64,000 nt of DNA, taken from positions 1,054,001-1,118,000 of the forward strand of contig NZ_QXJC01000001.1 in assembly GCF_003570885.1 (NCBI RefSeq), in the 5' to 3' direction. This document shows, one piece after another, positions 25,364 to 36,402 of the stretch. The notes beneath the pieces are model-generated. The model was not told where the DNA came from. It ran no database searches and saw only the letters and a list, made by a program, of their open reading frames with translations. The translations under genes and the position numbers were made by a program. This stretch comes from Simplicispira hankyongi. GTDB taxonomy: Bacteria; Pseudomonadota; Gammaproteobacteria; Burkholderiales; Burkholderiaceae_C. Each line of letters starts with the position of its first letter. The stretch's first letter is position 1.

Positions 25364-26161
25364 ATGGGTACTGCGCAAATCAAGGTCTGCGGTGTCAACA
25401 AATCCTTCAAGGCCGACCAGAAGGAAGTGGTGGCGCTGAAGGACATCAACCTCGATATTTCGGCCGGCGAGTTTGTCTGCCTGCTGGGGCCGTCGGGCTG
25501 CGGCAAATCGACACTGCTCAACGCCGTCGCCGGTTTTTCTCCGCCCACCAGCGGAACCATCACCACGGACGGCAAGCGCGTGACGGGCCCCGGGCCAGAC
25601 CGCGGCATGGTGTTCCAGGAGTACGCGCTGTTTCCCTGGATGACGGTCGAGCAGAACATTGCGTTCGGCCTGGAAATCGGTGGCATGGAGCCCGCGCAGC
25701 GGCGCCAGCGTGTCAGCTCTCTGCTGGAAAAACTCGGCCTGAGCGATTTTCGCAACCGCTTTCCCAAGGATCTGTCCGGCGGCATGCGCCAGCGGGTGGC
25801 GATTGCGCGGGTGCTCGCGCTCGATTCGCCCATCATGCTGATGGATGAGCCGTTCGGCGCGCTGGACGCGCTGACGCGCCGCAACCTGCAAGACGAACTG
25901 CTGCGCATCTGGGCCGAGTTGAAGAAGACCATCCTCTTCGTCACCCACAGCATCGAGGAAGCCATCTACCTGGCCGACCGCATCGTCGTCATGACGTACC
26001 GGCCCGGCACCGTCAAACGCGACATGCGCATCGAACTGACCAGACCGCGCGATCCGGCATCGCCGGAATTCAACCAGTTGAAGCGCGAGCTGGGCCAGTT
26101 GGTGATGGAAGAGCAGCAGCGCCATCACAATGACGAACTGCGGCTGGCGGCGATCGATTGA
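25364..26161 (+). CDS. ABC transporter ATP-binding protein (SsuB/TauB-like)
   Basis: 265 residues. Walker A GPSGCGKST, Q-loop VFQEYALFPWMT, signature LSGGMRQRVAIARVL, Walker B IMLMDEPFGALD and switch His VTHSIEEA are all intact. It energises the transporter from the cytoplasmic face. The pattern groups with the SsuB/TauB/NrtD class. Third gene of the operon. Confidence 0.9.
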   Translation: MGTAQIKVCGVNKSFKADQKEVVALKDINLDISAGEFVCLLGPSGCGKSTLLNAVAGFSPPTSGTITTDGKRVTGPGPDRGMVFQEYALFPWMTVEQNIAFGLEIGGMEPAQRRQRVSSLLEKLGLSDFRNRFPKDLSGGMRQRVAIARVLALDSPIMLMDEPFGALDALTRRNLQDELLRIWAELKKTILFVTHSIEEAIYLADRIVVMTYRPGTVKRDMRIELTRPRDPASPEFNQLKRELGQLVMEEQQRHHNDELRLAAID

Positions 26162-28064
26162 GGCTCTTTCCCTGAACCTTGTCGTCGCTGGAGCGCGCGC
26201 ACCCAAGCCGAAACCACTGCCATGCCGCACGACCCCGCCGCGCAGGAACACACGCCCGCTGTGGCGGGGCATCGCCCGCGCCTGCGGCGGCGCATCGGGT
26301 GGGCGCTGCTGGCCGTGGCCTTGGCCGTGGCGCTGATCTCTCTGGTCTACCGCGTCGCTGCCCACAAGGCGGCGAACGATATCCATGCCGCAGCCGACCG
26401 GCAGTTGCAGATCATTGCCCTCGACCTCGAGTCAATGCTGGAGAAATTCGAAACCCTGCCCTTTGCCATTGCCTTCCACCCGGATGTCGTGCAGGCACTG
26501 GCGCAACCCGATGACGCGGCCCTGATCCACCGCCTCAACCTGACGCTGCAAGCGATTCAGGAGCATGCCAAAGCCAGCGCGATCTACCTGATGGACCGGG
26601 ATGGCAACACCCTGGCGTCGAGCAACTGGAACGAAGCCCTGAGTTTCGTCGGCAGAAACTTCGGCTTTCGCCCCTATTTCCGTGACGCCCTGGCAGGCGG
26701 CGCCGGACGCTTTTATGGCATTGGCAACGCCACCAGCGAACCCGGCTATTTCATAGCCCAGCCGGTGTACCCGCTGGGCGCACCGGCCGGCGCGGCGCCG
26801 GTAGGCGTCATCGCGGTCAAGATCAGTCTGGCGGAGTTCGAGCTCGCCTGGGCCAGCAGCGAAGAGCCGCTGGCACTGGCGGACCGCAACGGCGTCGTCT
26901 TTCTCAGCAATCGCAGCCCGTGGAAGTACCACAGCATGCAGGTGCTGGGCGGCGAAGCCCAGGTCCACCTGGCCCATACGCAGCAATACGCCCGCCAGGT
27001 GATTGGCGCCATCTCGGCCCTGCCGCAAGACGAGCAAATCGGCTTTGGCGGGTATGTCAGCAAGCCGGTGGGCCGCCTGGGCTGGTCCTTGATGCTGTTC
27101 CCCTCCCCCGCAAGGGTTGCGCGCTCGGCACTGCTTTCGGCACTGGCGGCGGCCTTGGTGCTGGCGGTGGCGATCGTCTCGCTCTGGGCCATGCACCAGC
27201 GGCGCCGGCGGCTGGAAGAGCGGCATGAGTCGCGCAAGGCCTTGCAGCACGCGGCGCAAGAGCTGGAGCGCCAGATCACACTGCGCACCGGGGAGCTGCT
27301 GCAAACCAACCACAACCTCGAAGCCCGCTACGCCAAGCTTCAGGAGACCGAACGCCTGCTGCGCAGCACGCAAACCGAGCTGGTGCAGGCTGGCAAGCTG
27401 GCCACGCTGGGCCAGATGGCGGCCGGCGTCACGCACGAGCTGAACCAACCCCTGACAGCGATCCGCGCCTTTGCCGACAACGCCGTGGTGTTCCTGCAGC
27501 GCAACCAGGCGGAACAGGCCGGTGCGAATCTGGCGCACATCAGTGCTGCGGCTGCACGCATGGGCGCCATCATTGGCCAGCTCAAGGGCTTCGCGCGCAA
27601 GAGCCATGGCAGCGTTGCCAGCGTGGACCTGGCGCAGGCGATTGAAGCGTCCGCCATGCTGCTCCAGGGTGATTTCCGGCGCCAGCAGACCCAGCTTGCG
27701 ATCGACGCACGCGAGCAGGTGCAGGTGACAGGCGACGCACTGCGCATCGAGCAAGTCCTGATCAACCTGCTGAGAAACGCGCTGGATGCCGTGGAAGATG
27801 CGCCGCTGCGGCGCGTCGACGTGGTGCTGCGCCGTGAAGCGCAGGAAGCCGTGGTGAACGTGCGCGACTCCGGCCCTGGTATTGCCATAGATGCGGCGCA
27901 GCACCTGTTCGAGCCCTTCTTCACCACCAAGGCCTCCGGCAAGGGGCTGGGGCTGGGGCTGGCCATTTCCTCGTCCATCGTTCAGGCGATGGGCGGGCAA
28001 CTGCATGCGCAGAACCTGGAGGGCGGCGGCGCGGAGTTCACGCTGCGACTGCCGCTGCGTGACA

Positions 28065-29468
<1,404 letters not shown>

Positions 29469-29514
29469 ACCGAGGCCCTGCCAACCTGCGCTGTGCGGGA
29501 AGGCCCCCCAAGCC

Positions 29515-30543
29515 TCAGTGCCGCACCAGCTCCACCCGCCGGTTTTTTGCCCGGCCGGCGGCGGTGTTGTTGTCGGCCACAGGTGCCAGCGGACCTACGC
29601 CATGCGCAGTCAAGCGACTGTGGTCGATCTCGAAGTCGTGTTCCAGCGTATCGACCACCGCTTGCGCGCGCTGGCGCGAGAGTTCGAGGTTGTCTTCCAG
29701 GTTGCCCGTGCCATCGGTATGCCCCACCACATAGAGGCGCACAGCCGGGTTGGCCTTGAGGTAGGTGGCCACACGGGCCAGCACAGCGTGCGTCGTCTCG
29801 TCCATCACCGCACTGCCCGAGCCAAAACCTGCACCTGCAAGCAGCACACGCCCGCTACTGGCCAGGCTGCGGATCAGGGCATCGTCTTGCGCCGCCGGGG
29901 TGTGCGCCGCCGGCTCCTGCAGCACGCGCGCCTCCACGATGTCGATGGCGATATAAGCCCCTTTGCGGGCCTTGGACGCCGCATCCCCTTGTAGCCAGTC
30001 GATCGCCACCAGGCGGACCGTCGTGTTGTCCTTCTGGAACGTGCCGGTGCGCAGGCTGGCCGTGCGCGCCGACGAGAACACCTGGCACGAACGGTTGTTC
30101 GGCAATGCGTCGCGCTTGCCATTGGCAAAGCTGGCCAGAAAATTGACCCACTTGCCGGCGCCCGCGCCGCTGTCCTTGGTGGAATCGTAGAGCGCCTTGA
30201 ACCCTTGGGCCGTAAGCGCCCGTGCCTGGTAGTCGTAGAGTTGCGCAGAAGTGGTCTTGCCTGCCGCCTCGTACCACAGGCGCGTGACGCGGCCATCGAG
30301 GGTCAGCGGCGCTTCGGCGTAGCGGCGCCGGCCTGTGTCCAGGTCAAAGCCGGTGTAACTGGTGCTCTGAAAATCGATGCTGCCATGGTGCAGTTGCGCA
30401 TACCCCACCAGCGTGGCACCGGGATACCGCTGAATCAGCGGGTGGTCTTGCCCCCCCGCCACATCCTGCGCCACGGCGCTGGCGACCCCACCCAGCGCGA
30501 GTGCCAGCCACAGCACCCAGCGCACCCAAAAACCTGCTCGCAT
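29515..30543 (-). CDS. OmpA-domain outer-membrane-associated protein
   Basis: 342 residues with a signal peptide (VASAVAQ). The N-terminal part (about 25-210) resembles DUF4892-type domains found before OmpA domains; the C-terminal OmpA domain (about 225-342) has LYVVGHTDGTGNLEDNLELSRQRA and GVGPLAPVADNNTAAGRAKNRRVEL, the peptidoglycan-binding site. It should tether to peptidoglycan in the periplasm. Convergent with the DctD-like gene. Confidence 0.83.
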   Translation of the reverse strand: MRAGFWVRWVLWLALALGGVASAVAQDVAGGQDHPLIQRYPGATLVGYAQLHHGSIDFQSTSYTGFDLDTGRRRYAEAPLTLDGRVTRLWYEAAGKTTSAQLYDYQARALTAQGFKALYDSTKDSGAGAGKWVNFLASFANGKRDALPNNRSCQVFSSARTASLRTGTFQKDNTTVRLVAIDWLQGDAASKARKGAYIAIDIVEARVLQEPAAHTPAAQDDALIRSLASSGRVLLAGAGFGSGSAVMDETTHAVLARVATYLKANPAVRLYVVGHTDGTGNLEDNLELSRQRAQAVVDTLEHDFEIDHSRLTAHGVGPLAPVADNNTAAGRAKNRRVELVRH

Positions 30544-30627
30544 GCACCAGTCCTCTCAAAACACCAGACACGAATCATAGAGGTGCCACGCGACCACAAG
30601 GTTCGCGCTCAAACTCACCCTTCTCGC

Positions 30628-31569
30628 TCACTCACCCATTGCTTGGGTTTTCCGGCCCTTTCGGGCCGCCTTTTTCGCTTCGCGCGCTGCGTCTTCGAGT
30701 GCACCTGCCGCACGCCAGCCCTCGAATTCTTCGGGCGTCTCCAGCGTGATGCGTCCAAGTACCGCGCTGCGAAAGTCGGTGAGCACGATTTCTGCCGCCT
30801 TTTGCAGATTGACACGTCCGCCGGCCATGACCGCGCCGCGCTTTCTTCCGATCGCAGCCAGCAAGTCTTCGTCCAGCATGTCCGCCAGCGCCGCCTCCGC
30901 GAGGCCCAATCGGTAGCGCGCTTCGAGCAGCGCCGCGTAGTGCGCCTGCAGACGGCGCAGCAGTTCCAGGGCGACAAGCTCCTCATCGTAGGCGTTGCGC
31001 CCCACGGCGCCGCTTGCCGCCAGGTGGTAGCCGCTCTCGGGCGCGGTGATACGCGGCCAGAGCATGCCCGGCGTGTCCCAGAGGTAGAAATCGTCCGCCA
31101 GGGTGATGCGCTGCTCCAGCTTGGTGATGCCGGCTTCGTCGCCCGTCTTGGCTTGGCGCTTGTTCGAGAGCGTGTTGATGAGCGTCGATTTGCCCACGTT
31201 GGGCACACCGCAAATAAGCACCCGCATGGGTTTGGCCATGCCACCCCGGTTCGGCGCCAGCAGATGGCAGGCATCGATCAGCCGGCGCGCCGGCGCGCTC
31301 TCGGACGCATCCAGCCCCATGGCACGCGTGCCCTGCTGGGCGTTGTACCAGTTCACCCATTCGGGCGTGCGCAGCGGGTCGGCCACGTCCTGCTTGTTGA
31401 GCACCTTGAGCGTCGGCTTGTGCCCGGTGAGCTCGGCCAGCAAGGGATTCGCGCTCGATCCCGGCAGGCGTGCGTCAAGCACCTCGATGACCACATCAAT
31501 GTCCTTGATGCGCTCGGCAATCGCCTTCTTTGTCAGGTGCATGTGCCCTGGAAACCACTGAATCGCCAT
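30628..31569 (-). CDS. ylqF: Ribosome biogenesis GTPase YlqF/RbgA
   Basis: 313 residues starting MAIQWFPGHMHLTKKAI, the family hallmark. Circularly permuted GTPase order: G4 NKQD, then G1 GVPNVGKST and G3 DTPGM. A helical C-terminal domain and basic tail (EAKKAARKGRK) follow. RbgA acts in late assembly of the 50S subunit. It lies 38 bp downstream of the prenyltransferase gene on the same strand. Confidence 0.92.
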   Translation of the reverse strand: MAIQWFPGHMHLTKKAIAERIKDIDVVIEVLDARLPGSSANPLLAELTGHKPTLKVLNKQDVADPLRTPEWVNWYNAQQGTRAMGLDASESAPARRLIDACHLLAPNRGGMAKPMRVLICGVPNVGKSTLINTLSNKRQAKTGDEAGITKLEQRITLADDFYLWDTPGMLWPRITAPESGYHLAASGAVGRNAYDEELVALELLRRLQAHYAALLEARYRLGLAEAALADMLDEDLLAAIGRKRGAVMAGGRVNLQKAAEIVLTDFRSAVLGRITLETPEEFEGWRAAGALEDAAREAKKAARKGRKTQAMGE

Positions 31570-31607
31570 CCGTCTGCCTCACCCTCGTGTTTGTTTGCAG
31601 GGCGCAC

Positions 31608-32558
31608 TCACGCGCGCACCATCCAGAATCCCCAAGCCAACCCCAGGCCGTACACCAGCGCTGCCACGATCCCCAGTACCAGCGCCGGGCGCAAGCGGCC
31701 CGGCTGGCCCGCATGGCGCCGCAGCAGCACGCCAGCGGCCAGCGACAAGGGCGCCGCTGCCAGCGCCGCGAGCGTGGGCAGCGGCAGCACCAGTGCCGCC
31801 ACCATGGCCACCACCCAAGCCTGCGCCGCGAGCGCCACGGCCAGATACAGCCAGGCCGCACGCGCCAGGCCCAGGCGCACCGCCAGCGTGCGCTTGCCCA
31901 CGCGGGCGTCCGCCACCGCATCGGGACAGGCGTTGGCCAGCAGCACGTTGCCTATCATCAAACCATAGCCCAGCGCCGCCACCGCCGGGATGACGAAGAA
32001 ACGGCCGCGCTGCACATAGTCAGCGCCCACCACCACCAGCGCCCAGGCCAGCGCAACCGCGATTTCCCCCAGTCCACGCGACATCAGCGCCAAGGGCGGC
32101 GCCGAATACGCCCAAGCCAGCAGCAGACCAGCAAGCCCAATGAGCAGCAGCCCCCCGCCGCTTTGGAACGCCAGCAGCAGCCCACCCAGCGCCACGATCA
32201 TGCCGAGCCCGAGCGAAACCTGGCGCATGTCCTGCGCCGTGACCACGCCGCCCTGCACCAGGCGCGAGCCGCCAGTGAAGGGGTACAGCCCGGCGGTGTT
32301 GGCGGCATCCGCACCGCTCACGGCGTCGGCAAAATCGTTGTGCATGTTGGCGCTGGCGTGCGCCAGCAGCGCCAGCGCCAACGTGGCCACGGCGCGTGGC
32401 CAGGAAAAGCCGCAGCCGCAGGCTGCGGCAGACGCCATACCCACGGCGCAGCCCACCGCCGTGACAACGAGAAAACCGGGCCGCGCCATGCGCAGCCAGA
32501 GCCTCCAGGAGGCGGGGGAAAGGGGAACGGGCGAATTCACAGAGGTAGCAGAGCCCAT
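31608..32558 (-). CDS. UbiA-superfamily prenyltransferase (MenA-like)
   Basis: 316 residues from ATG 32558 (MGSATSVNSP); an ORF start at 32615 adds 19 residues. Eight to nine membrane segments. The first Asp-rich motif is clear (NMHNDFADAVSGAD), GGSRLVQGG follows as in MenA, and a second weaker motif, NACPDAVADARVGKRTLAVRLG, keeps the KRTLAV signature. It attaches a polyprenyl chain to an aromatic or quinone ring. Whether the substrate is 1,4-dihydroxy-2-naphthoate is uncertain because ubiquinone is the usual quinone in this group. Confidence 0.75.
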   Translation of the reverse strand: MGSATSVNSPVPLSPASWRLWLRMARPGFLVVTAVGCAVGMASAAACGCGFSWPRAVATLALALLAHASANMHNDFADAVSGADAANTAGLYPFTGGSRLVQGGVVTAQDMRQVSLGLGMIVALGGLLLAFQSGGGLLLIGLAGLLLAWAYSAPPLALMSRGLGEIAVALAWALVVVGADYVQRGRFFVIPAVAALGYGLMIGNVLLANACPDAVADARVGKRTLAVRLGLARAAWLYLAVALAAQAWVVAMVAALVLPLPTLAALAAAPLSLAAGVLLRRHAGQPGRLRPALVLGIVAALVYGLGLAWGFWMVRA

Positions 32559-32678
32559 TGAACAGGCAGGCGGCAAGCTTACGTCACGGGAGCCCATGCC
32601 CCCACGCTCCCGCAAGCCGCAAGCCCAATTGACCCGAATTGTCGCGTGGGACCGCGCCAGCGGTTAGGCTTGCACCCC

Positions 32679-33890
32679 ATGGATTACGACATTCTCATCA
32701 GTGGCGCCGGCCCTGCCGGTCTGTGTCTGGCGCGCTCGCTCTCGGGCTGTGGGCTCTCCATTGGCGTGGTCGAGCCACAGCCGCTCGCCGCCTTGGAAAC
32801 CCCCGCCTACGACGGGCGCGAGATTGCGCTCACCCAGCGCTCGGCGCAGCAAATGCGCGCGCTGGGCCTGTGGGAACGCATCGAGGGCTACGAGCCCACC
32901 GCCTTCTCGGCGCTGCGCGACGCCCAGGTGCTCGACGGCCATTCGCGCTACGCCATGCGCATCGACCACGGCCTCTCGCGCCACGACGAGCTCGGCTGGC
33001 TGGTGTCCAACCACCTGATCCGTCGGGCCGCATTCGCCGAAATGCGCGCGGCGCAAGAGCAGCATGGCGATATCACCCTGCTGGCCGGCGAGAGTGTGGC
33101 CAAGGCGCACACCGACGAACAGGCGGCCCACGCCACGCTCGCCAGCGGCAAGGAACTCACGGCACGCCTGCTGGTAGCGGCCGACAGCCGGTTCTCTGGC
33201 ACGCGCCGGGCCATGGGCATCAGCGCCGACATGCACGACTATGGCCGCTCCATGCTGCTGTGCACCATGACGCACGAAGCACCGCACCACCATGTCGCCT
33301 GGGAATGGTTCGGCTACGGACAGACGCTCGCCCTGCTGCCCATGAACGACGCGCCAGAGACCGGCGCACACCGCTCCTGCGTGGTGTTGACGCTGCCACA
33401 CCACCAGCTCGACGGCCTGGAAAACCTCCCCGCGCCCGAGTTTGGCGTTGCGCTGACGGCCCGCTTCTCGCAGCGGCTGGGCCGCATGGAACTGGCCAGC
33501 ACGCGCCATTTGTACCCGCTGGTCGGCGTGCGGCCGCACCGCCTGGTGGCGCAGCGCTTTGCCTGCGTGGGCGACGCGGCGGTGGGCATGCACCCGGTGA
33601 CGGCGCACGGCTTCAACTTCGGCTTGCTGGGCATTGCGACGTTGTCCGACGCCATCCGCTCGGCCCAGCTCAATGCGGGCGACATCGCCGCGCGCCGCCT
33701 GCTGGCCGACTACGAACGCGCCCACCGCCGCGCAACCCTGCCGCTGTACCTGGCCACCAACCTGGTCGCGCGCCTCTACACCGACGACGCCGGGCCGGCC
33801 CGCCTGCTGCGCGGCGCTGCGCTGCGGCTGGCGCAGAACTTTCCGCCGTTCAAGCGGATGGTGGCGGCATCGCTGTCGGGCAGCCACTGA
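32679..33890 (+). CDS. UbiH/UbiF/VisC-family FAD monooxygenase
   Basis: 403 residues from ATG 32679 (MDYDILISGAGPAGLCLARSL), the Rossmann GxGxxG FAD-binding start. Further motifs: an internal DxxR-type RLLVAADSRFSGTRRAMG and the FAD-sealing FACVGDAAVGMHPVTAHGFNFGL. The family hydroxylates the ubiquinone ring; the final motif favours a UbiH-like enzyme in aerobic ubiquinone synthesis. It is divergent from the prenyltransferase gene (120 bp between starts), which may share its pathway. FAD and NAD(P)H cofactors expected. Confidence 0.88.
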   Translation: MDYDILISGAGPAGLCLARSLSGCGLSIGVVEPQPLAALETPAYDGREIALTQRSAQQMRALGLWERIEGYEPTAFSALRDAQVLDGHSRYAMRIDHGLSRHDELGWLVSNHLIRRAAFAEMRAAQEQHGDITLLAGESVAKAHTDEQAAHATLASGKELTARLLVAADSRFSGTRRAMGISADMHDYGRSMLLCTMTHEAPHHHVAWEWFGYGQTLALLPMNDAPETGAHRSCVVLTLPHHQLDGLENLPAPEFGVALTARFSQRLGRMELASTRHLYPLVGVRPHRLVAQRFACVGDAAVGMHPVTAHGFNFGLLGIATLSDAIRSAQLNAGDIAARRLLADYERAHRRATLPLYLATNLVARLYTDDAGPARLLRGAALRLAQNFPPFKRMVAASLSGSH

Positions 33891-34585
33891 GATACCAAAA
33901 CAATAGCTGCTAGCGCTTACCAGATAAGCGCTAGAGGCCTATTTCATGCAAAACTTTAACCGCCCATGCGCTGTTGGGCGTGCTGCCAAAATCCGGGGTT
34001 GTGGTTGTGGTTGCGCCAACGCTACGCCCTGCGTTCCGGCAGCGGGGTCTGAGCACGAGTTTCGCGGCGCGAAATCGTGGTCCGACCCCACTGCCTGCGC
34101 TGCGTGCCCAGCGACAACTGTTCACGGCCAAGGAAGCCTGAGACAACTGGCCCGGTCACGCGGTTCGCTCTTTCGCTACGAAAGTCTGAGACAGGAGGCC
34201 CCCAGCCGGTCGCGAGCAGTCACGGTGGCAATGTGTGAGGCAGCGAGGATGGCCGCTTCAGGCTGGTTGCAGCCGCTGAGATTTGGCAAGCCTGTGACTG
34301 CTGCCGCCGATATCAGACTTTGACCTGCTATCTGGCCAGACGTCCGCTGTTCGCCTCAAACCAGAAACTGGCTGGATCGCAGTGCGCCAGACAATCTGAA
34401 CGATAGCTCTCGTAAGCTGCGAATTGGTGCTGCCTACCCGTTGCTGTCGTGCCAGCTTCCACCGGCAATGCTTGCTGTGCAGCGAACTCTGCCGGTCAGT
34501 GCCAGCGGAGTGGTCAACCTTATCCGGCACAGGTGGTCAGTTCAGGCGGTATCAACACTCGGGCGACAGGGCCGGACGTGCCGCA
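33891..34585. other. 695-bp gene-poor region, probably decayed sequence
   Basis: It begins with an AGCGCT-family repeat (33893-33946; perfect TAGCGCTTACC ... ATAAGCGCTA stem) and contains REP copy 2 (34044-34089). The remaining 450 bp has no ORF with a plausible start, ribosome site or motif; short ORFs run through the repeats. A CTGAGACA motif occurs twice (34138 and 34186). Base composition is less GC-rich than the flanks. It may be the worn boundary of the inserted module that follows. Confidence 0.6.
34044..34089. repeat. 46-bp palindromic REP, copy 2
   Basis: GGGGTC at 34044-34049 pairs with GACCCC at 34084-34089; inside lie CACG/CGTG and TTTCGC/GCGAAA. Same length as copies at 3843 and 43855. 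Located between the convergent monooxygenase and AAA+ activator genes. Confidence 0.85.
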
Positions 34586-36223
34586 TCATCGACCGTCGTC
34601 GGCGACGTCCTTGAGAAGCGCTTGCGCTTTGCGGCTGGCCCATTTCCCCAGATCTAGGTGGACCTTGTTCGTTCGTAGGAATTTCTTCAACGCTGGCGGA
34701 GACTTCTTCTTATAGACGGCAAGCCTGCTTTGGATGGCGCTCACGTTGAATTCGTTTGCTACGAGCAGTGCTTCAATTTCCCTAGCAATTCGAGCCTGTG
34801 TCGCGTCACTCGCCGTGACTTCGATTCGAGTGTCTTCCAGAGGCACGCCGATGGCAGCCTGGAAGGTGCTTACCCAGTCTGTGGAACCGGTGCGGTCGTA
34901 TTCAAGGAATGCATCGAAGCAGACACGCTCGAACTCCCGCAAGTTGCCGGGCCAGTCATAGGCCTCAAGCACACCAAACGCTTTACGGTCGATAGAGGGA
35001 AGGATGCTTGCGACAAGCCGTGTCTTAAGATCGTCCTCTGCGATGGCGAGGCGCCCCGCTTGGAACTCGATTGCAGGAGCGCTTCGCCATCTATGCAGCC
35101 GCAACAAGCGAATGAGCAGGTCGCCTTCAGTGCCCGCGCGCAAACGCTGCGCAAGGGGCTTCAGCTCCATCCTCGCGCGGATGCGATAGGCCAAGTCCTT
35201 GCGCAACCGGCCCTTCGCTAGCAGCGAGGCCTCGGATTCGTTGGTTGCCATGATGACCCGGACGCGAAAGCGCTTGCGTTCCTTGCCTTGGGCGGCGATT
35301 GGTTCCACTTCGACCGTGTCGGACACAGGGCTGAGCAGGTCCAGCAATTGCACCTGGAAGTCCATTGGTGCCGCCTGGATTTCATCGAGAAATAGGGTGC
35401 CACCGTTGGCTAGCTCGAACCATCCTTTTTGATCCGTCTTGGCGTCGGTGAAGGAGCCCTTGAGATAGCCGCGCAGGCGCGCCTCCAGCAGACTGGGCGA
35501 GACCGCAGCGATGTTCACGGATTTGAAGTCCCCCGACCGCCCTGTTTGCGCTCGCAACTTCTCGTGCAGCGCACGAGCCAGTTCGCTCTTTCCGGCGCCC
35601 GTCTCACCAATGAGCAACCGGGGACCTTCCTTGGGGGAGTGATCGTTGGGCGTGACGGACGTCAGCTGGGACATTACCTGACGCATCAGTTCGTCGAAGG
35701 CTTGGTCCGAAGTATCGACAGCATCATCAGAAACGCAGGAGCGAAGGCGGATGAACGATACGGAGTTGTCTTCAAGCAGGCGAGGCCTCTCCGCCAGTTC
35801 TCTGGCGATCTTGGCGGCAGGCAGTGTTTCGGAGGTGGACGTCTGCAAGAAGCCGATAACCGAACGGCGGGCTACGATTTCGCCCGCGAGCCTTATCAGC
35901 GGCGCCAACTCCTTGATCGAATCTAACTCAGGTTGATCAACCAACTGGGCGGGCTCCATGGTGAGCAACTGGTTCACCAGCTCAGGCCAAGTCTTGCCTG
36001 GAAGCTTCTCAGGTCTTCCTTGCAGCGCGCGCAGGCGTCCAATGACAGACTGATTCGTCTGCTGAACCAGCCGCCACTCTTCCCCGCGTGCCTGGTCGAT
36101 CCAGCCCGATATGAGCGCCTCATCCGCCGACATCACGGCCGCGTGCACCCAGACCCCGTCGCGGCGCCGGGCTGGCGCATCCCGCATTCCCACGACGATG
36201 AAACGCTGCGACAGAATATTCAT
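34586..36223 (-). CDS. Sigma-54-type AAA+ transcription activator without receiver (RtcR/PspF-like layout)
   Basis: 545 residues from ATG 36223. The N-terminal roughly 195 residues have no family I can name with confidence. The AAA+ domain (about 196-435) has Walker A GETGAGKS (206-213), Walker B GGTLFLDE (274-281), sensor I VIMATNES, an Arg-finger RKDLAYRI and WPGNLREFER. The sigma-54 contact loop reads GSFTDA (256-261) instead of GAFTGA, keeping Phe-Thr. The C-terminal segment (about 478-520; ARIAREIEALLVANEFNVSAI) may be a weak DNA-binding helix pair. It faces away from a sigma-54 promoter (36332) and two genes that it probably controls. Confidence 0.8.
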   Translation of the reverse strand: MNILSQRFIVVGMRDAPARRRDGVWVHAAVMSADEALISGWIDQARGEEWRLVQQTNQSVIGRLRALQGRPEKLPGKTWPELVNQLLTMEPAQLVDQPELDSIKELAPLIRLAGEIVARRSVIGFLQTSTSETLPAAKIARELAERPRLLEDNSVSFIRLRSCVSDDAVDTSDQAFDELMRQVMSQLTSVTPNDHSPKEGPRLLIGETGAGKSELARALHEKLRAQTGRSGDFKSVNIAAVSPSLLEARLRGYLKGSFTDAKTDQKGWFELANGGTLFLDEIQAAPMDFQVQLLDLLSPVSDTVEVEPIAAQGKERKRFRVRVIMATNESEASLLAKGRLRKDLAYRIRARMELKPLAQRLRAGTEGDLLIRLLRLHRWRSAPAIEFQAGRLAIAEDDLKTRLVASILPSIDRKAFGVLEAYDWPGNLREFERVCFDAFLEYDRTGSTDWVSTFQAAIGVPLEDTRIEVTASDATQARIAREIEALLVANEFNVSAIQSRLAVYKKKSPPALKKFLRTNKVHLDLGKWASRKAQALLKDVADDGR

Positions 36224-36402
36224 GTTTTCATTGATGAAGCAAATTTCAATTTCAATGATAAGACGAAATTAAATATATGGATTAAATCCCAAGTCATTGA
36301 TTCATATAGAAGTCGTACACTGGAATGGCCCTGGCACAGTTCATGCGGAGTAGTTGGCGTGCATGTCGATGGTCGGCATGCCGCAACCCAGGAGATATAT
36401 CT
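36224..36402. promoter_or_regulatory. AT-rich divergent control region of the sigma-54 module
   Basis: Positions about 36225-36310 are markedly AT-rich (for example TTAAATATATGGATTAAATC) compared with the GC-rich genome, as expected for a bent enhancer region between divergent genes or for imported DNA. The sigma-54 promoter lies at its right end, and AGGAG (36390-36394) serves the small membrane protein gene. The activator gene probably starts from its own promoter within the AT-rich part. Confidence 0.65.
36332..36347 (+). promoter_or_regulatory. Sigma-54 (-24/-12) promoter of the glycine-zipper/GTPase operon
   Basis: TGGCACAGTTCATGCG has a perfect -24 TGGCAC and a GG (36333-36334) to GC (36345-36346) distance of exactly 10 bp; the -12 box ATGCG keeps the TGC core of TTGCW. 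The expected start is about 36358, some 45 nt before ATG 36403. The only gene on the other side codes for a sigma-54 activator. Confidence 0.72.

Noticed and set aside
33946-34323. 125-codon ORF after the monooxygenase gene
   Set aside because: It begins in a dispersed repeat and runs through a REP; no ribosome site and no conserved motif.
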